From positions 40,340,844-40,404,843 of the forward strand of contig OZ038384.1 of the NCBI GenBank assembly GCA_964036045.1: DNA of 64,000 bases, given 5' to 3'. The notes beneath the pieces were generated by a model. The model was not told the origin of the DNA. It did no database searches and saw only the letters and a list, made by a program, of their open reading frames with translations. How positions within the stretch are numbered: position 1 is the stretch's first letter; every line of letters begins with the position of its first letter. This DNA comes from Eutreptiella sp. 'Long Island Sound 2002'. Its lineage: Eukaryota > Euglenozoa > Euglenophyceae > Eutreptiales > Eutreptiaceae. Below, piece after piece: positions 52,535-62,600 of the stretch. Made by a program: the position numbers and the translations under genes.

Positions 52535-55033
52535 ATGGATCCAGGAAAGGAGGACGCCGACATGAAGACAGCGCCAGCGCCTGAGGCACCGGCAAGGCCA
52601 GCGCCTGACGCTGTACCTTCGGCGGAGCCCTTACATGGGCCAGTGGATGCGGCTGAGGACTCCCTGGATGGGCTTCAGAGGGCCTTCGGGGCCCTGTCTG
52701 TCGAAGAAGTGGTCTCTCAGCCTCAGCCTGTGAAGAGGAAGAGAGAGAACGAGAGCGAGAAGGATGCTGGAGACGAAGCAGACGAAGGAGAGGAGCAAGG
52801 GCAAGACCGGACGCATGACCCTACCTTCGAAGGCGCAGCAAGCGCTTCTGGCCTCCACGCATCACCCTCTCCCTTAACCACCACACTCCCAGCCGCTGCA
52901 ACATCCACTTCCTCAACCAACCCGCCTATTAAAGAGGGCAGAGGCTTTACTGGCATGCCTCCCTACCCTGCCTATGGTATGGGCCCACCCACCACTGCGC
53001 TCCATGAGGCAACTACTGCCAGTGAGCCTGTGGCTTCCAGCGCTGCGCCGCGATGGTATGCAGCTGATTATCCCCATCCACTACACGCCACTGGAACCTA
53101 TGTGGATGTTCCTGGGTATGCTCCTGGGTATGCACCTGGGTATGCACCCTTGAGTGGGTTGACGAGAGGACCAGAGTCTCTTGAAGGCAGGAGTAGAGGA
53201 TCGGGGAGATCCTCCAACAGGTCCCTGACGCGGTCGGAGATCCACGAGGTGCTCCGAGGAGCCACTTCAAAAATCGTGGGCTACCTCACACAAGAGATCC
53301 GTGAGAAGCTGGAGCCCCTGATGATCCCGCCCCAACCGTCACCTATCTCGGTGGGAATATCACCCCACCAAGTACAGGCTAACCACTTGACGGCAGGGTT
53401 GACAAATACCCTGGGGAGCCTGAGGAGCAGACCGATGCCGACGCCTGCAGCTATTCCGAGAAGTCCCTTCGTGCCGAGAACCGCCCAGCCGCCCTACAGC
53501 CACGTGACGAACTCGACGAGGGCCGAGCTGGACCGGCTGGGGCTGACAGCCTTAAGGGCTATGGTGGACGTGGAGCCTTATGGCTCCAGTGATCTAGGCG
53601 GAGACCCCTCCGATGACGAGCCGCCGTCGATGGATTCTTCTTCGCCCTCAGATGACGATGACCCTGAGGTCCCCGAGGACCCCAAGGGTAAGAAGAAGAA
53701 GAAGAAGAAGAAGAAGACCCGACGCCCTGAAGGACGCAGGACTCAGGAGGCGAAGGCTATCGCCACCTCCAAGATAGTGGTGAACCTGCCTGAGTTCACA
53801 GGCAAGGACCTCAGCGAGTTCGCTGAGAATTTTGGCCGGTTCCTACGACTGACCGGCCAAACCCACGCCAGTGGGCGAGTGAAGTGCGATCTGCTCCTGC
53901 AGTGCTGCAAGACCAAGTACCTGGAGAAGCAGGTCAGGCAGATCGTGACTAACTCCGCCACCTTTGCCGATGTGTTGGTTGCCCTGGAGAGGCAGTACCC
54001 GACCTACGAGACCGACCTCTCCATCAGGGTCGAGATCCAGAACCTACCCGTGCTGCCCAACAACCCCAAGCCTGGCAGGGTATCTGAGCTGTTGGCTGAT
54101 CTGGATCACTGGGCTGGACGACTGACGCCCGGCTCCTACAGCAGCGACGACCTGCTATTCTGGTTGGTGGCCAAGCTCCCCCGAGAGCTATGGGACGAGT
54201 GCCGTTTGACGGCTGAGCGCAAGGCTAGATCCCTCCACTACGAGGATCTATGCGTGCTGCTCCTGGAGATGGCGCTGGAGAAGGAGAGCGACCATCACTT
54301 GAACAACTACCGTCCTGGTGGTGGAGGTTCTGGAGGCAAAGGGTACCAAGGGTCCCGACCTGGGCAGGGGACTACCCCCAAACACGCCCACGCCCGTACC
54401 ATGGAGAACGTGAAGGAGCTATTCTGGTGTGATGCCAGAGACGAGCAGGGCCGACTGCAGCATGCCCCTGACTGCGAGCAGCGAGACTGCTTCGTAGTTC
54501 AGGGGAAGCAGCAGGAAAAGAACACCGGCGCCAAAGCGAAGCTGCCGGATCATTACCGCTGCACCATCACGTGTGCATTCTGCGGTAAGCGGAAGCACTA
54601 CGAGGATGAGTGCTACCATAAGCAACGCCTATCGGCGAAGCTTAAGGGGGAAGATCCTGGCAAAGGCTCAGGCAAAGGTGGAGGCAAGAGCAAAGGCAAC
54701 GACTCCGGCAAGGGCAAGTCGAAAGGACGTGGTCAAGGGCAAGACAAGGGTCAAGGTGGACGAGGAGGAGGCGCTAACCGCCAGCCCGACAACAAGAACA
54801 AGGACAAGAACGGAGACAACCCCAACCCTAATCCAGGGGGGAACTCCGAGCCCTCTGGAGGGCAGTCTGGTCCGACCACACGCTCACAAACGCAGGCCCA
54901 GCAAGAACAAGGAGCCAAGCGTGAGCATGAAGGTGGTGATGACGGCAACGCTAAGAAGAGGAGCCGTTTCATGAGGATGGCCCGCAAATTGCGGAACAAG
55001 GGGTTCGAGGTGACCTGTCCCGCGGAGTTCTGA
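52535..55033 (+). CDS. gag: E4 gag with CCHC knuckle
   Basis: An 832-residue gag, apparently intact. An acidic, Pro/Ala-rich N-terminus leads to a short GYAP tandem repeat (about residues 195-205), an RS-rich patch, and a basic run of nine or ten Lys near residue 390. The capsid-like core spans about residues 405-600 (VNLPEFTGKDLSEFAENFGRF and on). The knuckle CAFCGKRKHYEDEC lies at about residues 683-696, followed by a Gly/Lys-rich RNA-binding tail. It ends PAEF at a TGA with the context UGA CGG GGA; pol follows in frame. It would form the particle and package element RNA. Confidence 0.87.
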   Translation: MDPGKEDADMKTAPAPEAPARPAPDAVPSAEPLHGPVDAAEDSLDGLQRAFGALSVEEVVSQPQPVKRKRENESEKDAGDEADEGEEQGQDRTHDPTFEGAASASGLHASPSPLTTTLPAAATSTSSTNPPIKEGRGFTGMPPYPAYGMGPPTTALHEATTASEPVASSAAPRWYAADYPHPLHATGTYVDVPGYAPGYAPGYAPLSGLTRGPESLEGRSRGSGRSSNRSLTRSEIHEVLRGATSKIVGYLTQEIREKLEPLMIPPQPSPISVGISPHQVQANHLTAGLTNTLGSLRSRPMPTPAAIPRSPFVPRTAQPPYSHVTNSTRAELDRLGLTALRAMVDVEPYGSSDLGGDPSDDEPPSMDSSSPSDDDDPEVPEDPKGKKKKKKKKKTRRPEGRRTQEAKAIATSKIVVNLPEFTGKDLSEFAENFGRFLRLTGQTHASGRVKCDLLLQCCKTKYLEKQVRQIVTNSATFADVLVALERQYPTYETDLSIRVEIQNLPVLPNNPKPGRVSELLADLDHWAGRLTPGSYSSDDLLFWLVAKLPRELWDECRLTAERKARSLHYEDLCVLLLEMALEKESDHHLNNYRPGGGGSGGKGYQGSRPGQGTTPKHAHARTMENVKELFWCDARDEQGRLQHAPDCEQRDCFVVQGKQQEKNTGAKAKLPDHYRCTITCAFCGKRKHYEDECYHKQRLSAKLKGEDPGKGSGKGGGKSKGNDSGKGKSKGRGQGQDKGQGGRGGGANRQPDNKNKDKNGDNPNPNPGGNSEPSGGQSGPTTRSQTQAQQEQGAKREHEGGDDGNAKKRSRFMRMARKLRNKGFEVTCPAEF
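55031..55033 (+). promoter_or_regulatory. In-frame UGA CGG between gag and pol of E4
   Basis: Pol opens directly after this codon (RGRSGGTQDLVFW) in the gag frame. UGA CGG is the type II viral readthrough context, which usually needs a 3' stem-loop. The same UGA CGG GG string ends GL ORF1 at 20309. The equivalent E3 site is UAG GGG. Confidence 0.55.
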
Positions 55034-55774
55034 CGGGGACGCTCTGGTGGCACCCAAGACCTGGTGTTTTGGGTACGTATCCGACTAGGGGGACGTGAAT
55101 ACCTGGGGGTACTGGATACTGGCGCCACAATATCTATAGTGGCCAAGAAAATTTTACCTTGTGGGAGCCTGAAGAACACCATGACCACCGCGGCTATACG
55201 CATGGGGGATGGACATGTGGTGCACAGCTGCGGGGACTGTGAAGTGGAGGTACCTATGGGCTCTCGAACTATCGCCCATCGGTTCTATGTGATGGACACT
55301 GAGGCCTTCGACTTTGTACTGGGTACTGACTTCTTCGTACAGCACTCCCAGATACAATCCCTGACGCTGCAAGCGCCCTACCTCCTCTACGTGGACCACG
55401 GCAGTGGCAGAGAGTCTGTGCCACTGGAGCAGTCGGAACATACCTCGAGTTACCTGAGACTATCGAAGGAGGAGCCCTCGAACATGATGGCGGCCTCCAA
55501 AACTGAGGACTATCAACTATTGGGGGGAGTCCTAGACCAAGGTCTGAAGGAGTTGGGTTACTCTCGAGAAGACCTAAGTGTGGAGCTGTTCGCCAGCGAC
55601 AAGCAGCATGTACTGGACCTATACTGCAGCAAGGGGAAGAACTGCAGCTACAAATTTTACTGGCCCTCTTTCGGGATGGCCTACGGGACCCCCAGATTCA
55701 GTGAACCGGGGAAGGTGCTGACCAAGGTGGCCTTGGAACGTTCCCGTATGGTCCTGTGTTCCCCCGATTGGTGA
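55034..55774 (+). CDS. pol: E4 protease and start of Dam-like domain
   Basis: Retropepsin-like protease with an intact GVLDTGATISIVAKK active site near 55105-55150 and a flap/core text VLGTDFFVQHS. A DIRS/Dam-like domain follows: VELFASDKQHVLDLYCS, then KFYWPSFGMAYGTPRFSEPGKVLTKVALE. The expected NPPF is GTPRF here (NPPF in E3), so a methyltransferase would be inactive. The frame meets TGA at 55772-55774 (SPDW-stop-AHGG; E3 has Gly there) and continues beyond it. Confidence 0.8.
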   Translation, partial: RGRSGGTQDLVFWVRIRLGGREYLGVLDTGATISIVAKKILPCGSLKNTMTTAAIRMGDGHVVHSCGDCEVEVPMGSRTIAHRFYVMDTEAFDFVLGTDFFVQHSQIQSLTLQAPYLLYVDHGSGRESVPLEQSEHTSSYLRLSKEEPSNMMAASKTEDYQLLGGVLDQGLKELGYSREDLSVELFASDKQHVLDLYCSKGKNCSYKFYWPSFGMAYGTPRFSEPGKVLTKVALERSRMVLCSPDW

Positions 55775-58138
55775 GCCCATGGGGGCAACGAGTACTGGCG
55801 AAACCTCCTGGACAGGCTGACTATCAGCTCTGTTCGTTTGCCTGATGAGGCCATCTACGTGCCTCTGGGACGCAAGACGCCTATTGGGAAGCCCGGATGG
55901 GGGAGTATGCTCAGCGTGGTGGACGGAGGTCTTACCACCATCCCCTGGGAGGACCTGGACCCGACTCTGGTCCAGACTATACAACGAGAAAGCGATGGAC
56001 TCGCCTTGGGTGACTTGAAGGATCGCCTACGACCTCAAGATGCTGTTGAGACTACACCCGGAGGAGATGAGTACGTCGTGACTGACACCAACGCCCCCAA
56101 CTCTCCCTGCCATGTACCTGTTCCTGATGGAGTCTCTGAGTGTGGACTATCTGAGCTACCTAGCTCTATCCACTCAGATGACGAGACTGAGCACGACGCC
56201 TTCTTCGTGCAGACCTGTGTGGAGGAAGTGGAGAACGCCGAGTACGTCGCCCCACTAAAACCCCTACTCTCCATGAGGGTGGAAGACCCCGTGGATGAAG
56301 AGCTGGACCCTCGATCCAGGCTCAGGGAGTATGTGGATTCCAAGAGGAAGTTGGTGGCGAAAAAGCTATGCTACGCGAAGCCTACCCGCAGCTCATGGCC
56401 ACTGAAGCAAGGACGTATGGGAGACCTATCCCAATTGGAGGAGGACCTCGAACAGAAGATCACCACCTGGCAAAGGGAGGTAGATCTGAAGCTCATGAAG
56501 AGCGTGTGGGGCGCCCATGGGAGGACCCCAGAGGAGGACGACCTTTCGGAGGAATGTGTATGTGAACCCCCTCGAGCGTGCGAATGTTGCCATCGTCCAC
56601 CGGAGATGGTTGAACAAGACCTTCTATATGCCTACCAAGGGCTGAAGGATACTACCACGGGCGAAGAGTCGGTGCAGGACCACCTCTCGACGTCTATTAC
56701 CCAGGGGGCAAGCAACTTACACTCTGACGAGGACATGGAGGACAAGATCAAGGTGTTGGACCCGCGGGTACAGAAGCTTATAAGGACCTATCTGGAGGTG
56801 TTCGGAGAACTACCCCCTCCAGCCTCATGTGATAAGCTGGTACAGATGGACCTCAAGCTGAAACCCGAGTTCGTGGGTCACAAGATCCGGACGAGACCCT
56901 CTCCAGCTCCTAAAGAGCAGGCCGACGAGATTGAACGACAGATACAAGAATGTATCGACGCTGGCCTAGTCCTGGAGTACAAGGACGGGGACTACCCCCT
57001 ACACTGCAGCCCCTGTTTACTGGTGGCTAAACCTGGGTCTACAGCCAAACGGCTGGTAGTGGACTATGGAGAGCTGAACAAGAAGACATTGAACCACTCA
57101 GGGTCCATTCCCAATATGGAGTCTACCCTGGAGAAGATAGCCTCCTGCCGCTACAAGACCAAGATGGACAAGCGAAGCGGATTCTGGCAAGTGGACCTGA
57201 CGCCCAACGCACAGGAACTACTGGCCTTCATCACCCCTCAGGGGAGGGTGTTCAAGTGGAAGGTCATGCCGTTTGGCGTGGCTAACGCACCCGCTCTATT
57301 CCAAGAGCTGATGAACAAGATCTTGTCCATCCTACGAAGGAGACCTAAGGTGCAGGAGCTCATATCCCGTGGTGCCCAGATGGAGGCTCATATCGACGAT
57401 GTATGCCTCGGTACCAATACCCAGGAGGATCACCTAATCCTCTTGGGTGAGTTCTTTGCGGTCTGCCAGGAGAACCACACTCGACTCAAGCTGGAGAAGT
57501 GTGAGTTCATGCAGGAGACCATGCAGTACTTGGGGTTTGACGTTGGCTATGGGTGGTGGACCCCAGCGGCCTCTAAGGCCAAACCCCTGATGGATGCCAA
57601 GGTACGACACGAAGACCCCAAGAAAGGACTTCATGATGTACGCAGTTTCATTGGGGCGTGCAACTTCTATCGCCGCCACATCAAGAACTTCACCTACACC
57701 AGCGCCTTTCTGACGGACTTGATCAAGAAGAGTACTACTTGGCGCTGGGGCCCACAAGAGCAACAAGCGTTTGACGAGCTCAAAGACAAGGTAGCCAACG
57801 CTAAGTGCTTGGGCGTGCCTAGGGCACAACGGGAGATTATCCTGGTGACCGACACCAGCAATGTGGGCGGTGGTGGAACTTTGTTCCAATGGCAAGCACT
57901 AGAGAAGGAGGAGTTCGACTCGGCCATTTCCCAATGGGGGACGGAAGGTCTCAACCGAGATGGAACCCTCAAGCACAGCTACCCTGACGACAAGTGGGTC
58001 CTAGTACCTCTGGGCCACTGGAACTGGAAGTGGAACCAGGCCAGGCAGAACTACTCCACCTATGAGCAGGAATTGCTCGCGGGCATGCTGGTGCTATCCT
58101 CACAAGCACGACTGTTGGGGAGTAACCCTGTGGTCTGA
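55775..58138 (+). CDS. pol: E4 RT and RNase H
   Basis: Continues in the same frame after the TGA at 55772 (first ATG 55838). An acidic linker of about 280 residues comes first, then RT: CSPCLLVAKPGSTAKRLVVDYGEL, YKTKMDKRSGFWQVDLT (about residue 440 from 55838), FGVANAPALFQE, and EAHIDDVCLGTN (about 517). RNase H follows: ILVTDTSNVGGGG (about 667) and STYEQELLAGM. The frame ends at TGA 58136-58138, where E3 has TGG (Trp), so the stop is probably a point mutation. Alternatively it is a UGA CUA readthrough site. Confidence 0.88.
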   Translation, partial: AHGGNEYWRNLLDRLTISSVRLPDEAIYVPLGRKTPIGKPGWGSMLSVVDGGLTTIPWEDLDPTLVQTIQRESDGLALGDLKDRLRPQDAVETTPGGDEYVVTDTNAPNSPCHVPVPDGVSECGLSELPSSIHSDDETEHDAFFVQTCVEEVENAEYVAPLKPLLSMRVEDPVDEELDPRSRLREYVDSKRKLVAKKLCYAKPTRSSWPLKQGRMGDLSQLEEDLEQKITTWQREVDLKLMKSVWGAHGRTPEEDDLSEECVCEPPRACECCHRPPEMVEQDLLYAYQGLKDTTTGEESVQDHLSTSITQGASNLHSDEDMEDKIKVLDPRVQKLIRTYLEVFGELPPPASCDKLVQMDLKLKPEFVGHKIRTRPSPAPKEQADEIERQIQECIDAGLVLEYKDGDYPLHCSPCLLVAKPGSTAKRLVVDYGELNKKTLNHSGSIPNMESTLEKIASCRYKTKMDKRSGFWQVDLTPNAQELLAFITPQGRVFKWKVMPFGVANAPALFQELMNKILSILRRRPKVQELISRGAQMEAHIDDVCLGTNTQEDHLILLGEFFAVCQENHTRLKLEKCEFMQETMQYLGFDVGYGWWTPAASKAKPLMDAKVRHEDPKKGLHDVRSFIGACNFYRRHIKNFTYTSAFLTDLIKKSTTWRWGPQEQQAFDELKDKVANAKCLGVPRAQREIILVTDTSNVGGGGTLFQWQALEKEEFDSAISQWGTEGLNRDGTLKHSYPDDKWVLVPLGHWNWKWNQARQNYSTYEQELLAGMLVLSSQARLLGSNPVV

Positions 58139-58762
58139 CTATGCGACCAAGAACCGGTACGCAGTTTCCAGAAGGGTCCCCCACCTGAGAAGGCCAAGCT
58201 ACGGCGCTGGCGGACCTACCTCAGTCAACTACGGCTGACGGTACACCATATCCAGGGAGTGAAGAACGAGTGTGCCGACTACATCAGCCGCAACAACTTC
58301 GACGCCCTGATTGGTGCCCGGTCTGAAGCGCTGGCTAAGGAGGCGTTCAGCCGTATGGACGTCCACTTGGACCTCAAAATGACTATGATACGCCCCCTGG
58401 ATGGACTCCAACAATCGGAGTACCTGAAGGAGTTCGGGGATATCTACAAGGGCCTGGAGAAACGGCTTGGACCCCTGCTGGTCAACCAAGACCAGTGGAA
58501 GAGGGACAAGAGCTACCTATGGCACGAGGACCGTATCGTGGTGCCTAGTGACCGAGTCCCAGCGCTGCTGAAGTGGACCCATGAGTCCAGTGGTCATGTG
58601 GGTGCTGACCGCACCCTGAGGCTGTTCAAGCAGTGGTTCCACACTACGTGGACTGACGACCAACTGCGGAAGACCCTCCAGCCTATCGTGGACAAGTGCC
58701 CGTGCAGGTCCTGCAAACCAGGGGATATCAGGGACAGAGGTCTCTACTCGACTCTGATCATA
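58139..58762 (+). pseudogene. pol: E4 end of RNase H and integrase zinc finger (truncated)
   Basis: Same frame as upstream: LCDQEPVRSFQKGPPPEKAK, VHHIQGVKNECADYISRNNFD, then the H2C2 finger (HESSGHVGADRTLR … CPCRSC). The homology to E3 stops after RDRGLYSTLII, before the first catalytic Asp of integrase. The reading frame happens to stay open into the adjacent LINE. Confidence 0.82.
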
Positions 58763-58795
58763 CGGGCTGGCATCAAGCTTGGGGCGGATGAGCAA

Positions 58796-59653
58796 ATGAA
58801 AAGTATCTTGCAAGGTCCCGCCCTTATCCCAAGGGAGCCAAAAGGAGAGAAGGGCCCTCCCGAAGAAAATGTGGATGACAAGGGCAGCCAAAGACAAGAA
58901 GACCAAACAGAACAAGAAGATGAAAAGCAAGAGGTATCATTACTGATTCGAGACCGAGGTGGCAAAGTGATCGGTGGCCTTCCAACGCACACTGACATGA
59001 CATGGATGTGGGGCATTGATGTAGAAGCTCAAGCAACCAAAAAAGCAAAAGGGCTCACGGCATTCATTCTATGGATCATCATTGAAGCAACCACGGTGCA
59101 AATAGAGGAAACAACGGTGAACCTTAAAGAAGTGATGGTCATCTTGAAATCACATGTCCCGCACGGTTCCTCTCTGCAAGATCCCAAACACCTGTCCCGA
59201 AGATCCGTCACCCATCGAGGATGGGGGTCCCTTGCGATTGATGACAGCGATCACGAGACAGCCCCATCCCTCATGACGATGACACTGAGTGACGACCCCT
59301 ACCCCTCTGCGTGGCAAAAGTTCAAAGTGAACGAGGAGTGCGTTTGGTTAAAGTCACTAGATGATGTTTTTAACATCATTCAAACGGACTTCACACAAAT
59401 CACTCAAGGCAAGCCCGATTTTTCGAGCAACACTAGGCAAATACACAACGCAGGTCTCGGCTATGATCCAAAATCCCCAAACAAGCCGAGTGGGCTATTT
59501 GCGAGGAAAGAATCAAATGAGGCTCACATGCAAGAATTGGGAACCCACCTCCCGTTCAAAGACATCGAGTGGACAAGCTCCATGTGGCAAAAGTTCATCA
59601 AAGCAAAACACCAAATGCCTCAATCTGCACCGACCCTGACGAGCGGGTCATAA
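58796..59653 (+). CDS. LT ORF1 (putative)
   Basis: The ATG at 58796 is the first one after the E4 junction in this frame. The protein has an acidic, Gln-rich stretch (KGSQRQEDQTEQEDEKQE) and no recognisable RNA-binding motif. Its C-terminal part (LKSLDDVFNIIQTDF, PFKDIEWTSSMWQKF) is of ordinary composition and may be a folded domain. It ends TLTSGS at TAA 59651-59653. The next frame (+1) is open across this point. Whether this is a real ORF1 or the 5' end of a longer fused ORF is unclear. Confidence 0.5.
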   Translation: MKSILQGPALIPREPKGEKGPPEENVDDKGSQRQEDQTEQEDEKQEVSLLIRDRGGKVIGGLPTHTDMTWMWGIDVEAQATKKAKGLTAFILWIIIEATTVQIEETTVNLKEVMVILKSHVPHGSSLQDPKHLSRRSVTHRGWGSLAIDDSDHETAPSLMTMTLSDDPYPSAWQKFKVNEECVWLKSLDDVFNIIQTDFTQITQGKPDFSSNTRQIHNAGLGYDPKSPNKPSGLFARKESNEAHMQELGTHLPFKDIEWTSSMWQKFIKAKHQMPQSAPTLTSGS

Positions 59654-62600
59654 CTTCCTCACCAAAGCCCTGAAAACCCATGAGCTCTATGCACCTTACA
59701 TACAGAGAACGAAACACGCCCGCCCCGCCCGCAAATACTCGGTCAAATTTTCAAGAGCAAACAATCCGAGCCCCCACTCCCTCGCCACCACGCACCCTCA
59801 ACCCCAAGTCACGAATCCACCACCCCCGCAACCGTCTCCCATCCAATCCCTGAGAACCGTATTGCCCGATTTCCTTCCTGTGCCTGCCATCTTTGCCAGT
59901 GCTGTTCAAACCACGCCTAGTCATAAACTTGGTGAAACCGTCCCGCCGCCACTCCTCCAATCTCTTCACTCTGAAACAAAGGATGCTTTGAACGAGTGGT
60001 TCGAGAATTCAACTCAAGCCTCCCAACCTCGTACAATCCCAGAAGGTCTTACGAGTACTTCGGCTAAAGGTGACGAAGTCAGTAACATCCGCTCACCCCC
60101 ACCTACCATCTTTCCCTTTCAACCACTCACCCCGTCCCCGCCAAAAACTACTTCCAAATTCATGCGCTTCCTTTCTCACAACACAAGGAAAACAAAGAAA
60201 CTGGAAGGCTTAATCATATCGTGGCCCCACAAAGGGTATGATGTCCTCTGCCTAAGCAAAACCATTCGAAAGCCGGACCTTCCCTTTGTATGGAACTCTA
60301 AGAATCAGGATATAAAAACCTTTTCTTCATTACATCCGGACAAAAAATGGGGAGCGACCATTGTACTTGGGTCCAAGGTGTCTCATTTCGCAGCTAAAGT
60401 CGAGGTTCATACGACTCCTGGGCTTATCTGTGCGGTTCCCTTACATCTACCAGGAATGCACCCTCTCTTGATTGCGTCGATATATGCTCCACCTGATGAC
60501 CCTTCTGCAAGGGAAGCCATAGCAAAGGAATTGGACAGGTTGCTGCTCATCTTTCCCAATTTTGTGTGGGCCGGCGATTTGAATTGTGCTGTTCAACAAA
60601 TCGACACCACGGCGGTCACTCCAAATTTTTGGCCGTGGCTTCGGGAACATGTGCTCATTGATGGCGACATAAAGGATAGCTTTCGCATGTTTCACCCAGA
60701 TAGCAAAAGCTACACACGATACCCCAACAACATACACAGCTCCCAAGTTCGCAATGACTACATTTTTTTCTCAGAAGACATTTTGGCCCACTTTGGAATC
60801 TCCCTCCATAGTGCATCCATCCTTCAAGACAAAACATCCGACCATTATCCTGTGGACGCTGTTGCGCAGCTACCCCTCACCCCTCTAGACGATGCTGATA
60901 TGCATAATCCCACCAGATTCCGTGGCCTCACTTCAAAAGAAACCCAAGCATTCCAAACATCCATCCAACCGCTGACCGAGTGGGTGGAAAACAATCCCCC
61001 GTCCCATTTCTCCCAGGAAGAATGGTCGTCACATGCCAATCATATTTTCCAACAAATTTCCCGGGAATACCACAGCATAACCGCCCCCCACCAAAAGCAC
61101 CGAGCTACACAAATCGAAAAGGAATTTGCCAAAGCTTGCTCATCCCTACCCTCGATAGGAAGCAACCGCTCAACAGCTCTGGATGCTCTGCAGCGACTCG
61201 CAGTAAAGTGGAGAAAGAAAATACAAGAAAAGCAGAAAAAGCGCTTACACTTCTCTCTGGTACGGCATAGGAGGATCAAAAAAACAGTTCAAGACACACT
61301 CAACCCCCCTACCAGGGACAGAGTAACATTATGGGAGACATCCGAACACGCATCGGTGGCCTCTGAACCAGCTCAAGTTGGAAAAGTTTTTGCCGAAGCA
61401 ATGGCCAACCTCGGAGGCGATCCCAATTTCCGCCCATGTCCTGACCTTGTGCGTAATCTAACCCGCCACCTCCCCAGCTGCCCCAAAGAAACCACGTCTC
61501 TCCCTCTTCCTGAAATCACCGACGAGTGGCTCCAGAAAAAACTGAACCGTGGCCCTTCCACAAAGGCCACAGGAGAAGATGGTTTGAACTACTATGTTCT
61601 GAAACTTGCCGGATCTTCCTACTTCTCCTGGTTGCGCTCATGCATGCATGCTGTCCTCAAGAACACCGCCCCCCCTGAATGGTCACACGCCCTTCTCGCA
61701 CTTTTATTCAAAAAAGGAGACCCCAGAGACCCCCAGAATTATCGCCCTATCTGCCTCATCCAAAGTCTCCAAAAGTTGACAGCTGCTTTTCTCAATGACC
61801 AGCTCGTACAATTTTCAGAGAAATTTTCTCTCATTCACAAAAGCCAACATGGGGGTCTCAAAAATCACAGATGTGGTGACCACATCCACGATGTAGTAGC
61901 CCGCAATATACAAATGGGAGGCCCGGCCTATCATCTGTACATTGATTTTAACAAAGCATTCAACAGTGTCCCGCATGAAACGCTTTGGTCGGTCCTAAGA
62001 GCCTACCAATTACCCGACTCCATGATCGAGGCTTTTAAAAATCTTTATTCCAATCCTGTTGATAAACCAGTCGTACACGGCACCCCTCATTCAAGCTACA
62101 AACTCCAACGTGGTGTCCGTCAAGGGTGCCCGGCAAGTCCAACCTTATTCATTTTATTCATCAATGTGTTACTTTTTAACATCGACCAGCTTTCACTTCA
62201 ATCCCCCCACTCCAGCTTGCATGCTTTTGTCGACGACATTCTTTTCCGAAGCAATTCAACAAAGGACATGGAAATGATTTTTAACTTCTTCGACACCACG
62301 GCTCGGGCCTTTGGTATAGACATGAATGTGTCCAAAACAAAACTTCATGCCCTCTACGGCGCTCCACAGACCACCATCGAATCTTCTGCGGGCTCGCAAT
62401 TGAGCACAATAGATCCTGATACGGGCCAACCCTACAAATTTTACAAATACCTTGGTGTCTATTTTTTCACTTCGGAAGACCCCAACGAGCTGTACAGCTT
62501 GCTTGCGAATAACGTCAGGTCCTTTTTCGACAGACTCTCCCCCCTCAATTTGACCATGACCGAACTCACCTCCCTTACAAATTGCCAGCTCATCCCCACA

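Larger units (their letters stand above)
52535..58762 (+). mobile_element. Ty3/gypsy retrotransposon E4 (E3 family), 3'-truncated
   Basis: Gag, knuckle, protease, Dam-like domain, RT, RNase H and integrase zinc finger are read in one plus-strand frame over 6.2 kb. The only interruptions are TGA codons at 55031, 55772 and 58136. Homology to E3 ends abruptly inside integrase at about 58762 (RDRGLYSTLII), where the unrelated LINE LT begins. The chromodomain is therefore not present. Confidence 0.9.
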
